A stretch of DNA of 64,000 nt from Stieleria maiorica. GTDB taxonomy: Bacteria > Planctomycetota > Planctomycetia > Pirellulales > Pirellulaceae. The position numbers were made by a program, and so were the translations under genes. Positions 8,220 through 18,009 of this stretch are shown here, piece after piece. The notes beneath the pieces are model-generated. The model made no database searches, had not been told where the DNA came from, and worked only from the letters and a program-made list of their open reading frames with translations. Where the stretch lies: positions 8,632,428 through 8,696,427 of the forward strand of contig NZ_CP036264.1 of assembly GCF_008035925.1 (NCBI RefSeq). Direction: 5' to 3'. Within the stretch, counting starts at the first letter, position 1; the number at the start of each line of letters is the position of its first letter.

Positions 8220-9317
8220 ATGCCCTTCGTCCTCCCATTCAGACGTGCCCTGTCCGCCTGTTGTTTTGGGGTTTTGCTGGCCGCATCGAGTGTCATGGCG
8301 GCTTCATCCGGAATGACGTTGGGTCCGGTCGAGCTTCAATCGGTCGGGCCGATGACCTTCGCCACCTCCGGCGTCCTATTGGTCGGTGATCCTAAGGCCG
8401 CGACGGTGTACGCGATCGACACCGAAGACGCGGGCGATCGCAGCAGCGGTCCGGCGATTGATGATTTACAAGCCGCGATCAAATCATCGTTGGGCTTGTC
8501 CGGCGACGTCGAAATCGGCGAATTGGCGGTCAACCCGGACACCGGAAACGCGTTTCTAAGCATCGTTGCCGGCGGTCAGGTGCACCTGTTGAAAGTCGAT
8601 GGTCAGAGCGAGATCACGAAAATCAATTTGGACAAGATCCATCACGCCTCCAAGGCATTGCCCAATCCGCCGGAAGACAAAGACGTCACGCGACGCGGAC
8701 GCACACGCAATGCCCGCGATTCATCGATCACCGACGTCGCCTTTTTCGAAGGCAAGGTCATGGTCACCGGATTGTCTGCCGGCGATTCGCCCTCGCGTGT
8801 GATCGAGTTCCCCTACCCGTTTGCCGACAACACGGTGACCACCAGCGTGGATATTTTCCATGCCGCACACGGACGCGTTGAAGATGCGACGATCCAAACC
8901 TTCTTGCCGATGGTCGTTGACGGTGAACCTAGCTTGTTGGCCGGATTCACCTGCACGCCACTGGTCCGTTTCCCCGTCAATGCACTTGATGGCTCGGAAA
9001 AGGTGCGCGGGACCACCGTTGCCGAACTCGGAAATCGCAATCAACCGTTGGACATGGTGGTCTACGAGAAAGGCGGCAAGACTTCGATCCTGATGAACAA
9101 CTCGGCCCGCGGCATGATGAAAATCAGCACCGAGGGGATCGGAGAGAATCAGGGGCTGACCGAACCGGTTCGCGGCGGCGGGACCGCAGGGCAACCCTAT
9201 GAAACGATCGATTCCCTGGCCGGTGTGAAGCAGATGGACAAGTTCGATGCCAGCCACGCCGTCGCCATCGTCGACGTCAAAGGGACCTTGGCCCTGCAAA
9301 CGATCGAACTGCCGTAA
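8220..9317 (+). CDS. Secreted protein of unknown function, possible beta-propeller
   Basis: 365 residues with a clear Sec signal (FRRALSACCFGVLLAASSVMA, cleavage near residue 27). The mature part has repeated short beta-type stretches such as GVLLVGDPKAATVYAIDT, IGELAVNPDTGNAFLSI, SITDVAFFEGKVMVTGLS and SILMNNSARGMMKIS, spaced like propeller blades. There is no catalytic motif I recognise. AAGGA at 8207-8211 precedes the ATG. A strong intrinsic terminator lies 59 bp after the stop. Function unknown. Confidence 0.8.
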   Translation: MPFVLPFRRALSACCFGVLLAASSVMAASSGMTLGPVELQSVGPMTFATSGVLLVGDPKAATVYAIDTEDAGDRSSGPAIDDLQAAIKSSLGLSGDVEIGELAVNPDTGNAFLSIVAGGQVHLLKVDGQSEITKINLDKIHHASKALPNPPEDKDVTRRGRTRNARDSSITDVAFFEGKVMVTGLSAGDSPSRVIEFPYPFADNTVTTSVDIFHAAHGRVEDATIQTFLPMVVDGEPSLLAGFTCTPLVRFPVNALDGSEKVRGTTVAELGNRNQPLDMVVYEKGGKTSILMNNSARGMMKISTEGIGENQGLTEPVRGGGTAGQPYETIDSLAGVKQMDKFDASHAVAIVDVKGTLALQTIELP

Positions 9318-9375
9318 GAGTGTTCGCTCGGTCTTGATCGGCCTTTTCCCACGAGAAGGTCACGCGGATTGCTTC

Positions 9376-9410
9376 GTAACCCTCCTGCACTCGGGAGGGT
9401 TACTTTTTTT
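9376..9410 (+). terminator. Rho-independent terminator
   Basis: A perfect 10-bp stem, GTAACCCTCC (9376-9385) and GGAGGGTTAC (9394-9403), has an 8-nt loop and is followed by seven T (9404-9410). It closes the gene at 8220-9317. Confidence 0.92.
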
Positions 9411-9454
9411 AACGTCACCCTCCCGGCAGGCATTGGTATCTACACGAGTCGGTT

Positions 9455-9720
9455 TTTGCCCAAAGGGCATGCATATCCATAGCCTGGGGCAAGCAAACCG
9501 GGCATTTGCGAGGATTGCGCCGCCCCAGGAACCTCATCGCAATGAGGTTAAGTTTGGCCAACGGCCATGCACAACCTTCGCGTTTGACGCGGCATTTGTA
9601 TATGGCCGTTGGCCAATCCCCCTCGTTCTCGATTGCGGACCTTGGGCGATGCCCAAGGCTATGGGTGTGAACGGCCGTTGGCCGAATGATCGCGATGCGA
9701 TCTGGAATTCATGCACAAGG
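9455..9720. repeat. Inverted-repeat block (ATAGCCTGGGG / GGCCGTTGGCC family)
   Basis: Nested arms are visible: TTGGCCAACGGCCAT (9554-9568) pairs perfectly with ATGGCCGTTGGCCAA (9602-9616), and CATAGCCTGGGGC (about 9478-9490) pairs with GCCCAAGGCTATG (9650-9662). The pieces GGGCATGCATATCC and ATAGCCTGGGG recur at 26710-26735. This is the main content of the 9411-9834 gap; no gene is seen in it. Confidence 0.75.
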
Positions 9721-9834
9721 ATATTCGTGCACCAGAATTCGTGGAGACACCTATGCTGCCAGGAAGGGTGAAGAACGCTGACGACCGACGCCGGTCCGAC
9801 GCATCGGTCTGCTCGGAGAAGCTACAATGGGCGA

Positions 9835-10602
9835 ATGAATTCGACCCATTTTCGCGACGAACCTTCGACCTCGGCGTCTTTGTTGGCCCGCGCGCGGGAC
9901 GGTGACGCGGAAGGTTGGAAACAGCTGGCCCAGGTCTACGGGCCGATCGTCTATGGATGGGCGCGGCGGTGTGGTTGCCAGTCCGCGGACGCCGCCGACG
10001 TGATGCAAGACACTTTTTCCTCGGTCGCCAAAGCGCTCTCACGGTTCGACGGCGGTCGCGACGGAGCAACCTTTCGCGGCTGGCTTTGGACGATCGCCCG
10101 CAACAAGATCCGCGACCGGGCACGGATCGCCGCCGAGGAGCGGGCCGCCGGCGGGACCGCCGCCAACTTGGCCTTGATGCAGATCGCCGATGCCTCGGCG
10201 ATCGATTTCGAGGATCCACCAACAACCGCCAAAGCGGACTCGTTGGATGCCCGCCGCCGGATGATCGAGCTGTTGCGCCAATGCTTCGACGAGCGGACTT
10301 GGCGGATGTTCTGGGAGACCGCCGTGATCGGGCGTCCGCCGCTGGACGTCGCCGAAGAGATGGGCGTTTCGAAATGGGCGGTCTATAAGGCTCGGGCTCC
10401 GCGTCGCGACCGCCGCCGTCGACCACCACCGCCGCGTCCGCCGAACAGATCGCCGAACATGCCGCCGCCACCGCCGAACATCTCGCCGAAGGCCTCAAAG
10501 ATATCCTCGACGTCGTTGAACTGGCTGTGGGCTCCGTCCACGCCGGAGTGTCCGAAACGGTCATACCGAGCGCGTTTATCCGCATCGCTCAGGACTTCAT
10601 AG
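9835..10602 (+). pseudogene. Sigma-70 (ECF-type) factor with its C-terminus replaced by antisense dnaJ sequence
   Basis: Residues 1-188 are a planctomycete-type ECF sigma factor: SLLARARDGDAEGWKQLA, region 2 with DAADVMQDTFSSVAKAL and FRGWLWTIARNKIRD, and region 4 with TWRMFWETAVIGRPPLDVAE and KWAVYKARA. Normally about 15-20 more residues (RVLRRLREE-like) complete the last helix. Here the frame instead runs for 67 codons ([12 protein letters not shown]...) through DNA that is the opposite strand of dnaJ. The changeover is near 10395. Region 4.2 is nearly complete, so residual function is possible, but the tail is surely not native. Coordinates give the whole open frame; the native part ends about 10398. 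No anti-sigma gene is nearby. Confidence 0.8.
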
Positions 10603-10763
10603 GCCTCGGATGCCTCTTTGAACCGTTCGACCGCGTCTTCGGCTTTACTGCTGTCGGGATGGTACTTGATCGCCAGCTTTCGATAGGCACGATCGATCTC
10701 GACCTTGGCAGCTCCCCGGTCGACACCAAGGACTTCGTAATAGCATTGCTTTTCGCTCATCAT
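10383..10763 (-). pseudogene. dnaJ: Truncated DnaJ: J-domain and Gly/Phe region only
   Basis: The 126 residues comprise a full J-domain ([15 protein letters not shown] at [27 protein letters not shown]) and a Gly/Phe-rich linker ([16 protein letters not shown]). It stops after [12 protein letters not shown]. DnaJ proteins normally run to about 370-380 residues with four CxxCxGxG zinc motifs and a substrate-binding domain; all are missing, as is a following grpE. In related proteins the basic stretch continues as RRGAD and then a beta strand, so the break falls at about 10395. The start could be ATG 10763 or 10760, or GTG 10766. It lies downstream of groEL but beyond a terminator. The J-domain might still stimulate DnaK; a normal copy probably exists elsewhere. 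Confidence 0.82.
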
Positions 10764-10821
10764 CACTCACGGCATCGGCCGTTGGGGTGGCGACGCCGCC
10801 GCGTCGCATGAGGATCGGACA

Positions 10822-10862
10822 TAAAAGCGGGCCGCGTGCCGATGGTTAGGCAGCGACCCGCT
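10822..10862 (-). terminator. Intrinsic terminator after groEL (minus strand)
   Basis: On the minus strand AGCGGGTCGC (10862-10853) pairs with GCGGCCCGCT (10835-10826) with one G-U wobble and a 17-nt loop, followed by TTTTAT. It sits 28 bp after the groEL stop and separates the groE genes from dnaJ. Confidence 0.75.
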
Positions 10863-10889
10863 GTTGTGAAGACACGTCTCCGGGATCGA

Positions 10890-12509
10890 CTAGGCGATCA
10901 CGCCTTCGACGGGAAGCTTGTCTTTGTCTTCCTTTTCGAAGTTGGTGACCAACGCTTCGGTCGTCAACAGCAATCCTGCGATGCTGCCGGCGTTCGTCAA
11001 CGCGGTTCGCACGACTTTGACCGGATCGATGACGCCGGCCTTGTACATGTCGACGTACTCACCGGTATTGGCGTTGTAACCGGTGTTGGTCGGCTTTTGG
11101 CTGACCTCGTCGACCACGACGCTGCCGTCGATGCCGCCGTTGTCGGCGATTTGCTTCATCGGGGCGCTGAGTGCGTTGAGCACGATTTCGACACCGATCT
11201 TTTCATCGCCCTTGGCTTTCGACTTGGCCGCCTGAACCGCTTCGGTGCAGCGAACCAGTGCGGTTCCACCACCGGGCAGGATGCCTTCTTCGACGGCCGC
11301 ACGGGTCGCGTGCAAGGCGTCTTCCAAACGAGCCTTGGTTTGCTTCATCTCGGCTTCGGTTTCCGCACCGACGCTGACGACGGCCACACCACCGGCCAAC
11401 TTGGCCAAACGCTCTTGGTACTTTTCCTTGTCGTAGTCGCTGTCGGTCTGCTCGATTTGAGCGCGAATCTGAGCCACACGCTGATCGATGTCGCTGCGTT
11501 TTCCGCCGCCTTCGATGATCGTGGTGCTGCCCTTGTCGACAGTGACGTTCTTGGCGCGACCGAGCTGATCCAGCGTGACGTTTTCCAGCTGAATGCCCAA
11601 GTCTTCGCTGATCAGCGTGCCGCCGGTCAGCGTCGCGATGTCACCCAACATCGCCTTGCGACGATCGCCGAATCCGGGTGCCTTGACGGCACACACGTTC
11701 AACGTGCCACGCAGCTTGTTGACCACCAACAACGTCAATGCTTCGGCGTCGACGTCTTCGGAAATGATCAGCAGCGGTTGACCGGCTTGAGCGGTTTTTT
11801 CCAACAGCGGAACCAGGTCGCGGATGTTGCTGATCTTCTTTTCGTACAGCAGCACCAACGCGTTTTCCAGGTTGGCTTCCATCGTGCCGGGATCGGTGAT
11901 GAAGTACGGGGAAATGTATCCCTTGTCGAACTGCATCCCGTCGACGTAGTTGACTTCGGTCGTTCGCGACTTGCCTTCCTCGACCGTGATCACGCCGTCT
12001 TTCCCGACGCGTTCGAGAGCGTCGGCCAACAGACTGCCGATCTCGTTGTCGTTGTTGGCACTGATCGCGCCGACGTTGGCGACTTCGGCCTTGTCCTGAA
12101 CCGGACGTCCGATTTCGTGCAGCTGGTCGCAAGCGGCTTGGACGGCACGATCGATCCCGCGGCGGATCGCGGCGGGGTTGCTGCCGGCGACGATGTTGCG
12201 GAGACCTTCTTTGAAGATCGCCCGAGCGAGCACGGTTGCGGTGGTCGTGCCGTCACCGGCCAAGTCACTCGTTTTTTGAGCGACTTCGATGACCAGCTTC
12301 GCGCCCATGTTTTCGAAGCGGTCTTCGAGTTCGATTTCTTTGGCAACCGTGACACCGTCTTTGGTCACGGTCGGGCCGCCGAACGATTTGTCAATGATGA
12401 CGTTGCGACCGGTGGGGCCCATCGTCACCGCGACGGCATTGGCGAGTTTGTCAATGCCGGCCAGCATGCGTGCGCGTGCGTGGTCTTCGAATAAGAGTTG
12501 TTTTGCCAC
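10890..12509 (-). CDS. groEL: Chaperonin GroEL (60 kDa), paralogue without Gly-Met tail
   Basis: 539 residues covering the whole GroEL fold: equatorial ATP site with [16 protein letters not shown] and the catalytic [10 protein letters not shown] motif, apical domain with [19 protein letters not shown] and [14 protein letters not shown], and the second equatorial part with [14 protein letters not shown]. The start is GTG (VAKQLLFE read as M), preceded by GAGGAATCC. The C-terminus ends KLPVEGVIA and lacks the disordered GGM repeats that usually fill the folding chamber. It is the last gene of groEL-groES-groEL on this strand, 131 bp after groES, and is followed by a terminator. No CIRCE element is visible upstream. 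Confidence 0.97.
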   Translation of the reverse strand: MAKQLLFEDHARARMLAGIDKLANAVAVTMGPTGRNVIIDKSFGGPTVTKDGVTVAKEIELEDRFENMGAKLVIEVAQKTSDLAGDGTTTATVLARAIFKEGLRNIVAGSNPAAIRRGIDRAVQAACDQLHEIGRPVQDKAEVANVGAISANNDNEIGSLLADALERVGKDGVITVEEGKSRTTEVNYVDGMQFDKGYISPYFITDPGTMEANLENALVLLYEKKISNIRDLVPLLEKTAQAGQPLLIISEDVDAEALTLLVVNKLRGTLNVCAVKAPGFGDRRKAMLGDIATLTGGTLISEDLGIQLENVTLDQLGRAKNVTVDKGSTTIIEGGGKRSDIDQRVAQIRAQIEQTDSDYDKEKYQERLAKLAGGVAVVSVGAETEAEMKQTKARLEDALHATRAAVEEGILPGGGTALVRCTEAVQAAKSKAKGDEKIGVEIVLNALSAPMKQIADNGGIDGSVVVDEVSQKPTNTGYNANTGEYVDMYKAGVIDPVKVVRTALTNAGSIAGLLLTTEALVTNFEKEDKDKLPVEGVIA

Positions 12510-12599
12510 GAGAGGATTCCTCTATCAATGATAACGAGTGCTGAATGAACGCATCCCAGAACACCTGGACCGGGCCCGCCGCTGCGACCGATGCCACCG

Positions 12600-12632
12600 C
12601 GGGTGCGGGGCAGGGCAGGGCGGGGCGGTCGC
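12600..12632. other. G-run cluster in the groES-groEL spacer
   Basis: The plus strand reads GGGGCAGGGCAGGGCGGGGC (12607-12626), four G-runs with 1-2 nt loops. A similar G-run motif lies in the other groE spacer at about 13033-13056. On the transcribed RNA the segment is C-rich, so any quadruplex would form in the template DNA strand. Confidence 0.55.
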
Positions 12633-12640
12633 CGATGTCC

Positions 12641-12937
12641 CTACAGGACCTTTGCCAGGATGTCGCTCTCGCGAAGGATCTTCATCTCTTGCCCATCGAC
12701 TTCGATGTCGCTTCCGCCGTACTTTCCATAGATCACCGTGTCGCCGACGTCGACGCTGAGCGCGCCTCGGCTGCCGCTTTCGAGCAGCTTGCCGGGGCCG
12801 ACGGCGACGATCGTGCCGCGTTGCGGTTTTTCTTTCGCCGAATCGGGCAGGACGATCCCGCCGGCGGTGGTCGTTTCGGCTTCGACGGGTTGAACAACGA
12901 CTCGGTCATCGAGCGGACGCAATTTCGGTTTTGCCAT
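12641..12937 (-). CDS. groES: Co-chaperonin GroES (10 kDa)
   Basis: 98 residues with the full GroES pattern: [16 protein letters not shown], the mobile loop [21 protein letters not shown] that docks on Gro[26 protein letters not shown], and the end [12 protein letters not shown]. It lies between two groEL genes, 161 bp after the upstream one. No Shine-Dalgarno is evident before ATG 12937. It forms the heptameric lid for one or both GroEL paralogues. Confidence 0.97.
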   Translation of the reverse strand: MAKPKLRPLDDRVVVQPVEAETTTAGGIVLPDSAKEKPQRGTIVAVGPGKLLESGSRGALSVDVGDTVIYGKYGGSDIEVDGQEMKILRESDILAKVL

Positions 12938-13032
12938 GATTGTGTTGTGTTTTCGAAAGGTGATTGAGTTTGAATTGTTTCAGTTGCATTTGGCGGGGCC
13001 GCGGAGTGACTCTCGTGCGGCGCCGCCGGAGT

Positions 13033-13056
13033 GGGGCAGGGCAGAGCAGGGCAGCG
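13033..13056. other. G-run cluster in the groEL-groES spacer
   Basis: The plus strand has GTGGGGCAGGGCAGAGCAGG and further G pairs, matching the GGGGCAGGGCAG word in the next groE spacer at 12607. Its role, if any, is unknown. Confidence 0.5.
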
Positions 13057-13098
13057 GAGTCCACCGCCCGTCGCTACTGTGCCTGCCGCGGGTCCGGG

Positions 13099-14838
<1,740 letters not shown>

Positions 14839-15327
14839 TCAGTCCACTGCCGGGCTCAACCCAGCGACGCGTCTGACGAGATGTTCAATAAGGGGGAAAA
14901 TGGGTTGGACCGGCGACCGTGTGCGCCGGAGGTGTATTCGTGCATGCGGACCCGCTCTCGTCGCCCCGGTGCAGCCGTTGATGGTGGCTGCCCTTTCGCC
15001 GACGGCCCTTTTTGGCAGTCGATGCGAATCGAATCCGGCGACGGAATGACAGTTCCGCTGATTGACCGCCACGGATAGCAACCGGCGTGCCAAGCCGGCA
15101 TCGACGCAAAAAAAACAGCCCGTCTCTGCCGCCCTTTCCGATCGCAACCGCAATGAATCGCCGCCTGAGAACAAAATTGGGGACCGGACGCGATCTTCCG
15201 CAGCGGGGCCGGAGAGATTAACGCTCGTGCCACGTTGGCAGAAGGCCCCAAGCCGAAAAGAACCCCGCGGCGGGAAGCATTCTTTGGGGTGGTGCGTCCG
15301 GGCAGGAGGCCTGGGGGAATCGAAAAA

Positions 15328-15402
15328 GCCCACGGATAGCAGCGCGAACCCACGGATGTAATGCCGCCTAAGATCCGTGGGTTCGCGCTGCCATCCGTGG
15401 GC
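15328..15402. repeat. Long hairpin with 30-bp arms (CCCACGGAT family)
   Basis: The left arm 15328-15357 (GCCCACGGATAGCAGCGCGA...) and right arm 15373-15402 (ATCCGTGGGTTCGCGCTG...) are reverse complements with one mismatch and a 15-nt loop. Each arm carries the word CCACGGAT twice. Partial copies are at about 15070-15078 and 63350-63375. Confidence 0.85.
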
Positions 15403-15497
15403 AATCGTCCTCCCCGTAGCTCAAGGCAATCAGAGAAATCCCCCCGAAACCACTAAAACGAACAAAGCGTCCTCATCCCAAAGCCCCCCTTCCACCC

Positions 15498-15624
15498 CAT
15501 CATTCTGCCACCCCATCATTCTGCCACCCCATCATTCTGCCCCCATCATTCTGCCCCCATCATTCTGCCCCCATCATTCTGCCCCCATCGTCTTGCCCCC
15601 ATCGTCTTGCCCCCATCATCCAGC
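15498..15624. repeat. Tandem short repeat, CATCATTCTGCCCC
   Basis: Nine units start at 15498, 15514, 15530, 15544, 15558, 15572, 15586, 15600 and 15614. The first two are 16 bp (CATCATTCTGCCACCC), the rest 14 bp, and the last three are degenerate (CATCGTCTTGCCCC twice, CATCATCCAGCCCC). The same word appears at 19911-19950 and 25186-25211, so it is a dispersed family with local amplification. Confidence 0.9.
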
Positions 15625-15897
15625 CCCCGGCGACGCACTCCCCTTAAATTGCTGGCAAACTGACAGACGACGAAACTCCCGAAACTGTCTCTGTTCCCCC
15701 GCCAGATCCCCAAAACCCGTTACGACCGGCACGGGACGGCCCGAATCGCTTTCCAACTGCCAAGTGAGGCTGTCGAATCGATTGACCAGACCCTATCTGC
15801 GGCGTCCACTACTGCGGGAGATTCTGTGGACTTTCCACAACCAAGCTCCCCCCAAAAGAATGCCATCACCCCAAACCGCCGTCCACGGAATCGTCGC

Positions 15898-17757
15898 ATG
15901 TCGACCGGCCGATCGAACCTTCGAACCCTTGCCATCACCGCCGCCGCCATCCTGCCGGCGTTCCAATTCGCCAGCTTCGCCGACGCCGGTTGTTTGGATT
16001 GGCTGTTCGGACGAACACCGACCTACACCGCCAACTACGGCTATGCAGGAGCGCCCGTCACGGTGACTCCGCTGGGTGCCCCGACGGTGACCTCGGGCGC
16101 CTACCAAGCCCAGCGTCCCGGCTATGGCTACACCTCCGTCCAGACCTTCGACAATCCGTCGGTCTACACCGGCATGCCGGCCGGCCAGCAATACGCGCAG
16201 CGTCTGCCGATCGTCAATTCCGCCCCGGTCACGCCGAGCGCCCCGATCACGTCCAGCTACGTGCCGACGACGGACGCGTATCGGCTGCCGCTTGCCACCG
16301 CCAATCGGGTGCCGATCAGCACGACGCTGCGTGGGACCGCAACCGCCAACCCGATCACCGCGTCACCGGTCTACACGGCCAACTATCCCGGCAACGTCGC
16401 GCCGGTCACGTACAACGCCGTACCAACCAATTACGCGCCCTTGGTTCCGGTCAGCCCGCAACCGCCACGCCGCCGATTCGGCTCTGGATTGGCTCGCTTC
16501 TTCAACTCGCTGTTGGGACGCGACACGAATTACGTCACGTCCTATTACACGGCGCCGATCACCTATTACCGGCCTGTGTCGACGGTGGATCCGATGACCG
16601 GGACGACGGTCACGGTGCAACAACCGTGCAGCTCTTATGTGCAGCAGTTGCAACGCGTGCCGTACAACTCGTCCTTTCCCCTGCAAAGTGGTGCGGCGCC
16701 GGTGCAGACCACACCGGACGTCTGCTCAACACCGACGCTAGGAAATACCTACCCGCAATCTTCGTTTCCCCTTGCCGGAACCCCCGGCAGCTTCGCACCG
16801 CCAGCCAGCGGCATCGGCCAAGTCGGCGGACAATTCTTACCCGGCGATCCCGGTGTCACGACGATTCCATCAACGATCCCCGATTCCGGATTTTCGAACA
16901 CGGCTCCACTGACCGGCGGATCGCCGAGCGGTTCCGGCGGTGATCCGTCGGACCAACAATCAGTGCCACAGCCGCGTCTAGAATCCGGCCGCCCCGAACT
17001 GAATGGCTCGGCCACCAATGGCTCGTCCGATTCAACGTCCACCGGCAATGGATCCACCGGCAATGGATCTGCCGACAACGGCTACTTCAACAACAACGGA
17101 ACCGATTCCTACGGCGACGACCTTTATCCCTACGGAAGCTCACCGTCAGAGTCCAGCGGAACCGGCGACGACGACAACCGACCTGCGATCCAGTTGGACC
17201 CACCCGTGACGCGACACCAGCCCAACGGGAACCCGGGTGATCGCTTCGGTCAACAGTTCACCGCCCAGACGCCCTCGGCGGTCACGCCGCTATCTCCCCC
17301 GGCATCGACGACCGAATCCACAGGGTCGCAATCCTCCGGTTCACAGTGGAGCACCCTGCGACCGATCGGCGTTCCGGCGGGTCCGCCGACGGTGACGCAA
17401 CCGACAACCGAACCGACGGGCCAGTCGGCGCCGAGTCAGCGCGTCGTTCAACCGCCGAGCACGCAAGAGTTCCAAGCTCCAGAGTTTCGGGCACCGCCGC
17501 TGCCGGCGCCCTCCTCGCGTGGTGCCGACCCGTCGGCTCTGTTCCGCAACACCGAAAGCTCCGCCTCCTCGCGGTCCCCCTCCCAACTTGATTCGGCACG
17601 CCCGCGCGTCAGCGTCCCCGTCCGCGAGGCGACCACGCGGCACCAAAGCGTCCGTCAAGTCGCCGCCTGGGAAGACGCAGCGACCCCGGCCCCAACCGCA
17701 CCGCGCCAGCCGACCCCCGTCAAACGCGACAGCGGTGGCTGGCTGCCGGCACGCTAG
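15898..17757 (+). CDS. Secreted Pro/Ser/Thr/Gly-rich protein of unknown function
   Basis: 619 residues from ATG 15898, which gives a clean signal peptide (SNLRTLAITAAAILPAFQ, cleavage near residue 30). A GTG at 15826 in frame would add 24 unlikely residues. The mature start has CLDWLFGRTPTYTANYGYAG. Residues to about 230 are rich in Tyr, Pro, Thr and Val (ITASPVYTANYPGN, NYVTSYYTAPITYYRP), with a short basic stretch PPRRRFGSGLARFFNSLLGR. The rest is Ser/Pro/Thr/Gly low complexity with repeats of the type GNGSTGNGSADNG. No domain is recognised. It is probably a surface or cell-envelope protein. Confidence 0.75.
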   Translation: MSTGRSNLRTLAITAAAILPAFQFASFADAGCLDWLFGRTPTYTANYGYAGAPVTVTPLGAPTVTSGAYQAQRPGYGYTSVQTFDNPSVYTGMPAGQQYAQRLPIVNSAPVTPSAPITSSYVPTTDAYRLPLATANRVPISTTLRGTATANPITASPVYTANYPGNVAPVTYNAVPTNYAPLVPVSPQPPRRRFGSGLARFFNSLLGRDTNYVTSYYTAPITYYRPVSTVDPMTGTTVTVQQPCSSYVQQLQRVPYNSSFPLQSGAAPVQTTPDVCSTPTLGNTYPQSSFPLAGTPGSFAPPASGIGQVGGQFLPGDPGVTTIPSTIPDSGFSNTAPLTGGSPSGSGGDPSDQQSVPQPRLESGRPELNGSATNGSSDSTSTGNGSTGNGSADNGYFNNNGTDSYGDDLYPYGSSPSESSGTGDDDNRPAIQLDPPVTRHQPNGNPGDRFGQQFTAQTPSAVTPLSPPASTTESTGSQSSGSQWSTLRPIGVPAGPPTVTQPTTEPTGQSAPSQRVVQPPSTQEFQAPEFRAPPLPAPSSRGADPSALFRNTESSASSRSPSQLDSARPRVSVPVREATTRHQSVRQVAAWEDAATPAPTAPRQPTPVKRDSGGWLPAR

Positions 17758-17766
17758 TCGTTTTGT

Positions 17767-17875
17767 CGCAGCTTGGTTTTTGATTGGGACAAGTCAGTCG
17801 CCGTCCTCTCCGAGGTCGGCGCGGGGCAAAGCTTCGCCTTTTCGCGTCCGCGCCGAGTTCGGAGAACACGGCGAC
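17767..17875. repeat. Inverted repeat (GTCGCCGTCCTCTCCGAGG family), copy 1
   Basis: GTCGCCGTCCTCTCC (from 17798) faces CGCCGAGTTCGGAGAACACG (to about 17870), an imperfect dyad with 21 of 25 positions pairing. A copy with the same leader (CGCAGCTT...TTTTGATTGG) is at 30817-30921. It lies just after the stop codon of the preceding gene and is the main content of the 17758-18009 gap. Confidence 0.88.
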
Positions 17876-18009
17876 ACTCGGCCCCCTTTTCCGCTCGACA
17901 AACGCAACCCGAAAACTTGATACTGACGCAGCGCGAGTCGCTATTCAAGTTGATACGCTGCTGACGCGATATCAAATCATCTCCCCTTCAAGCGGAAAGC
18001 CACGCCACG

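Noticed and set aside
12530-12550. Possible CIRCE half-site GAGTGCT before groEL
   Set aside because: The word GAGTGCTG is present but the matching TTAGCACTC half at the 9-nt spacing is absent.
15498-15624. CRISPR-like direct repeats
   Set aside because: Units follow each other without spacers and are only 14-16 bp; no cas genes are near. The 145-bp array at 1-625 also lacks spacers.
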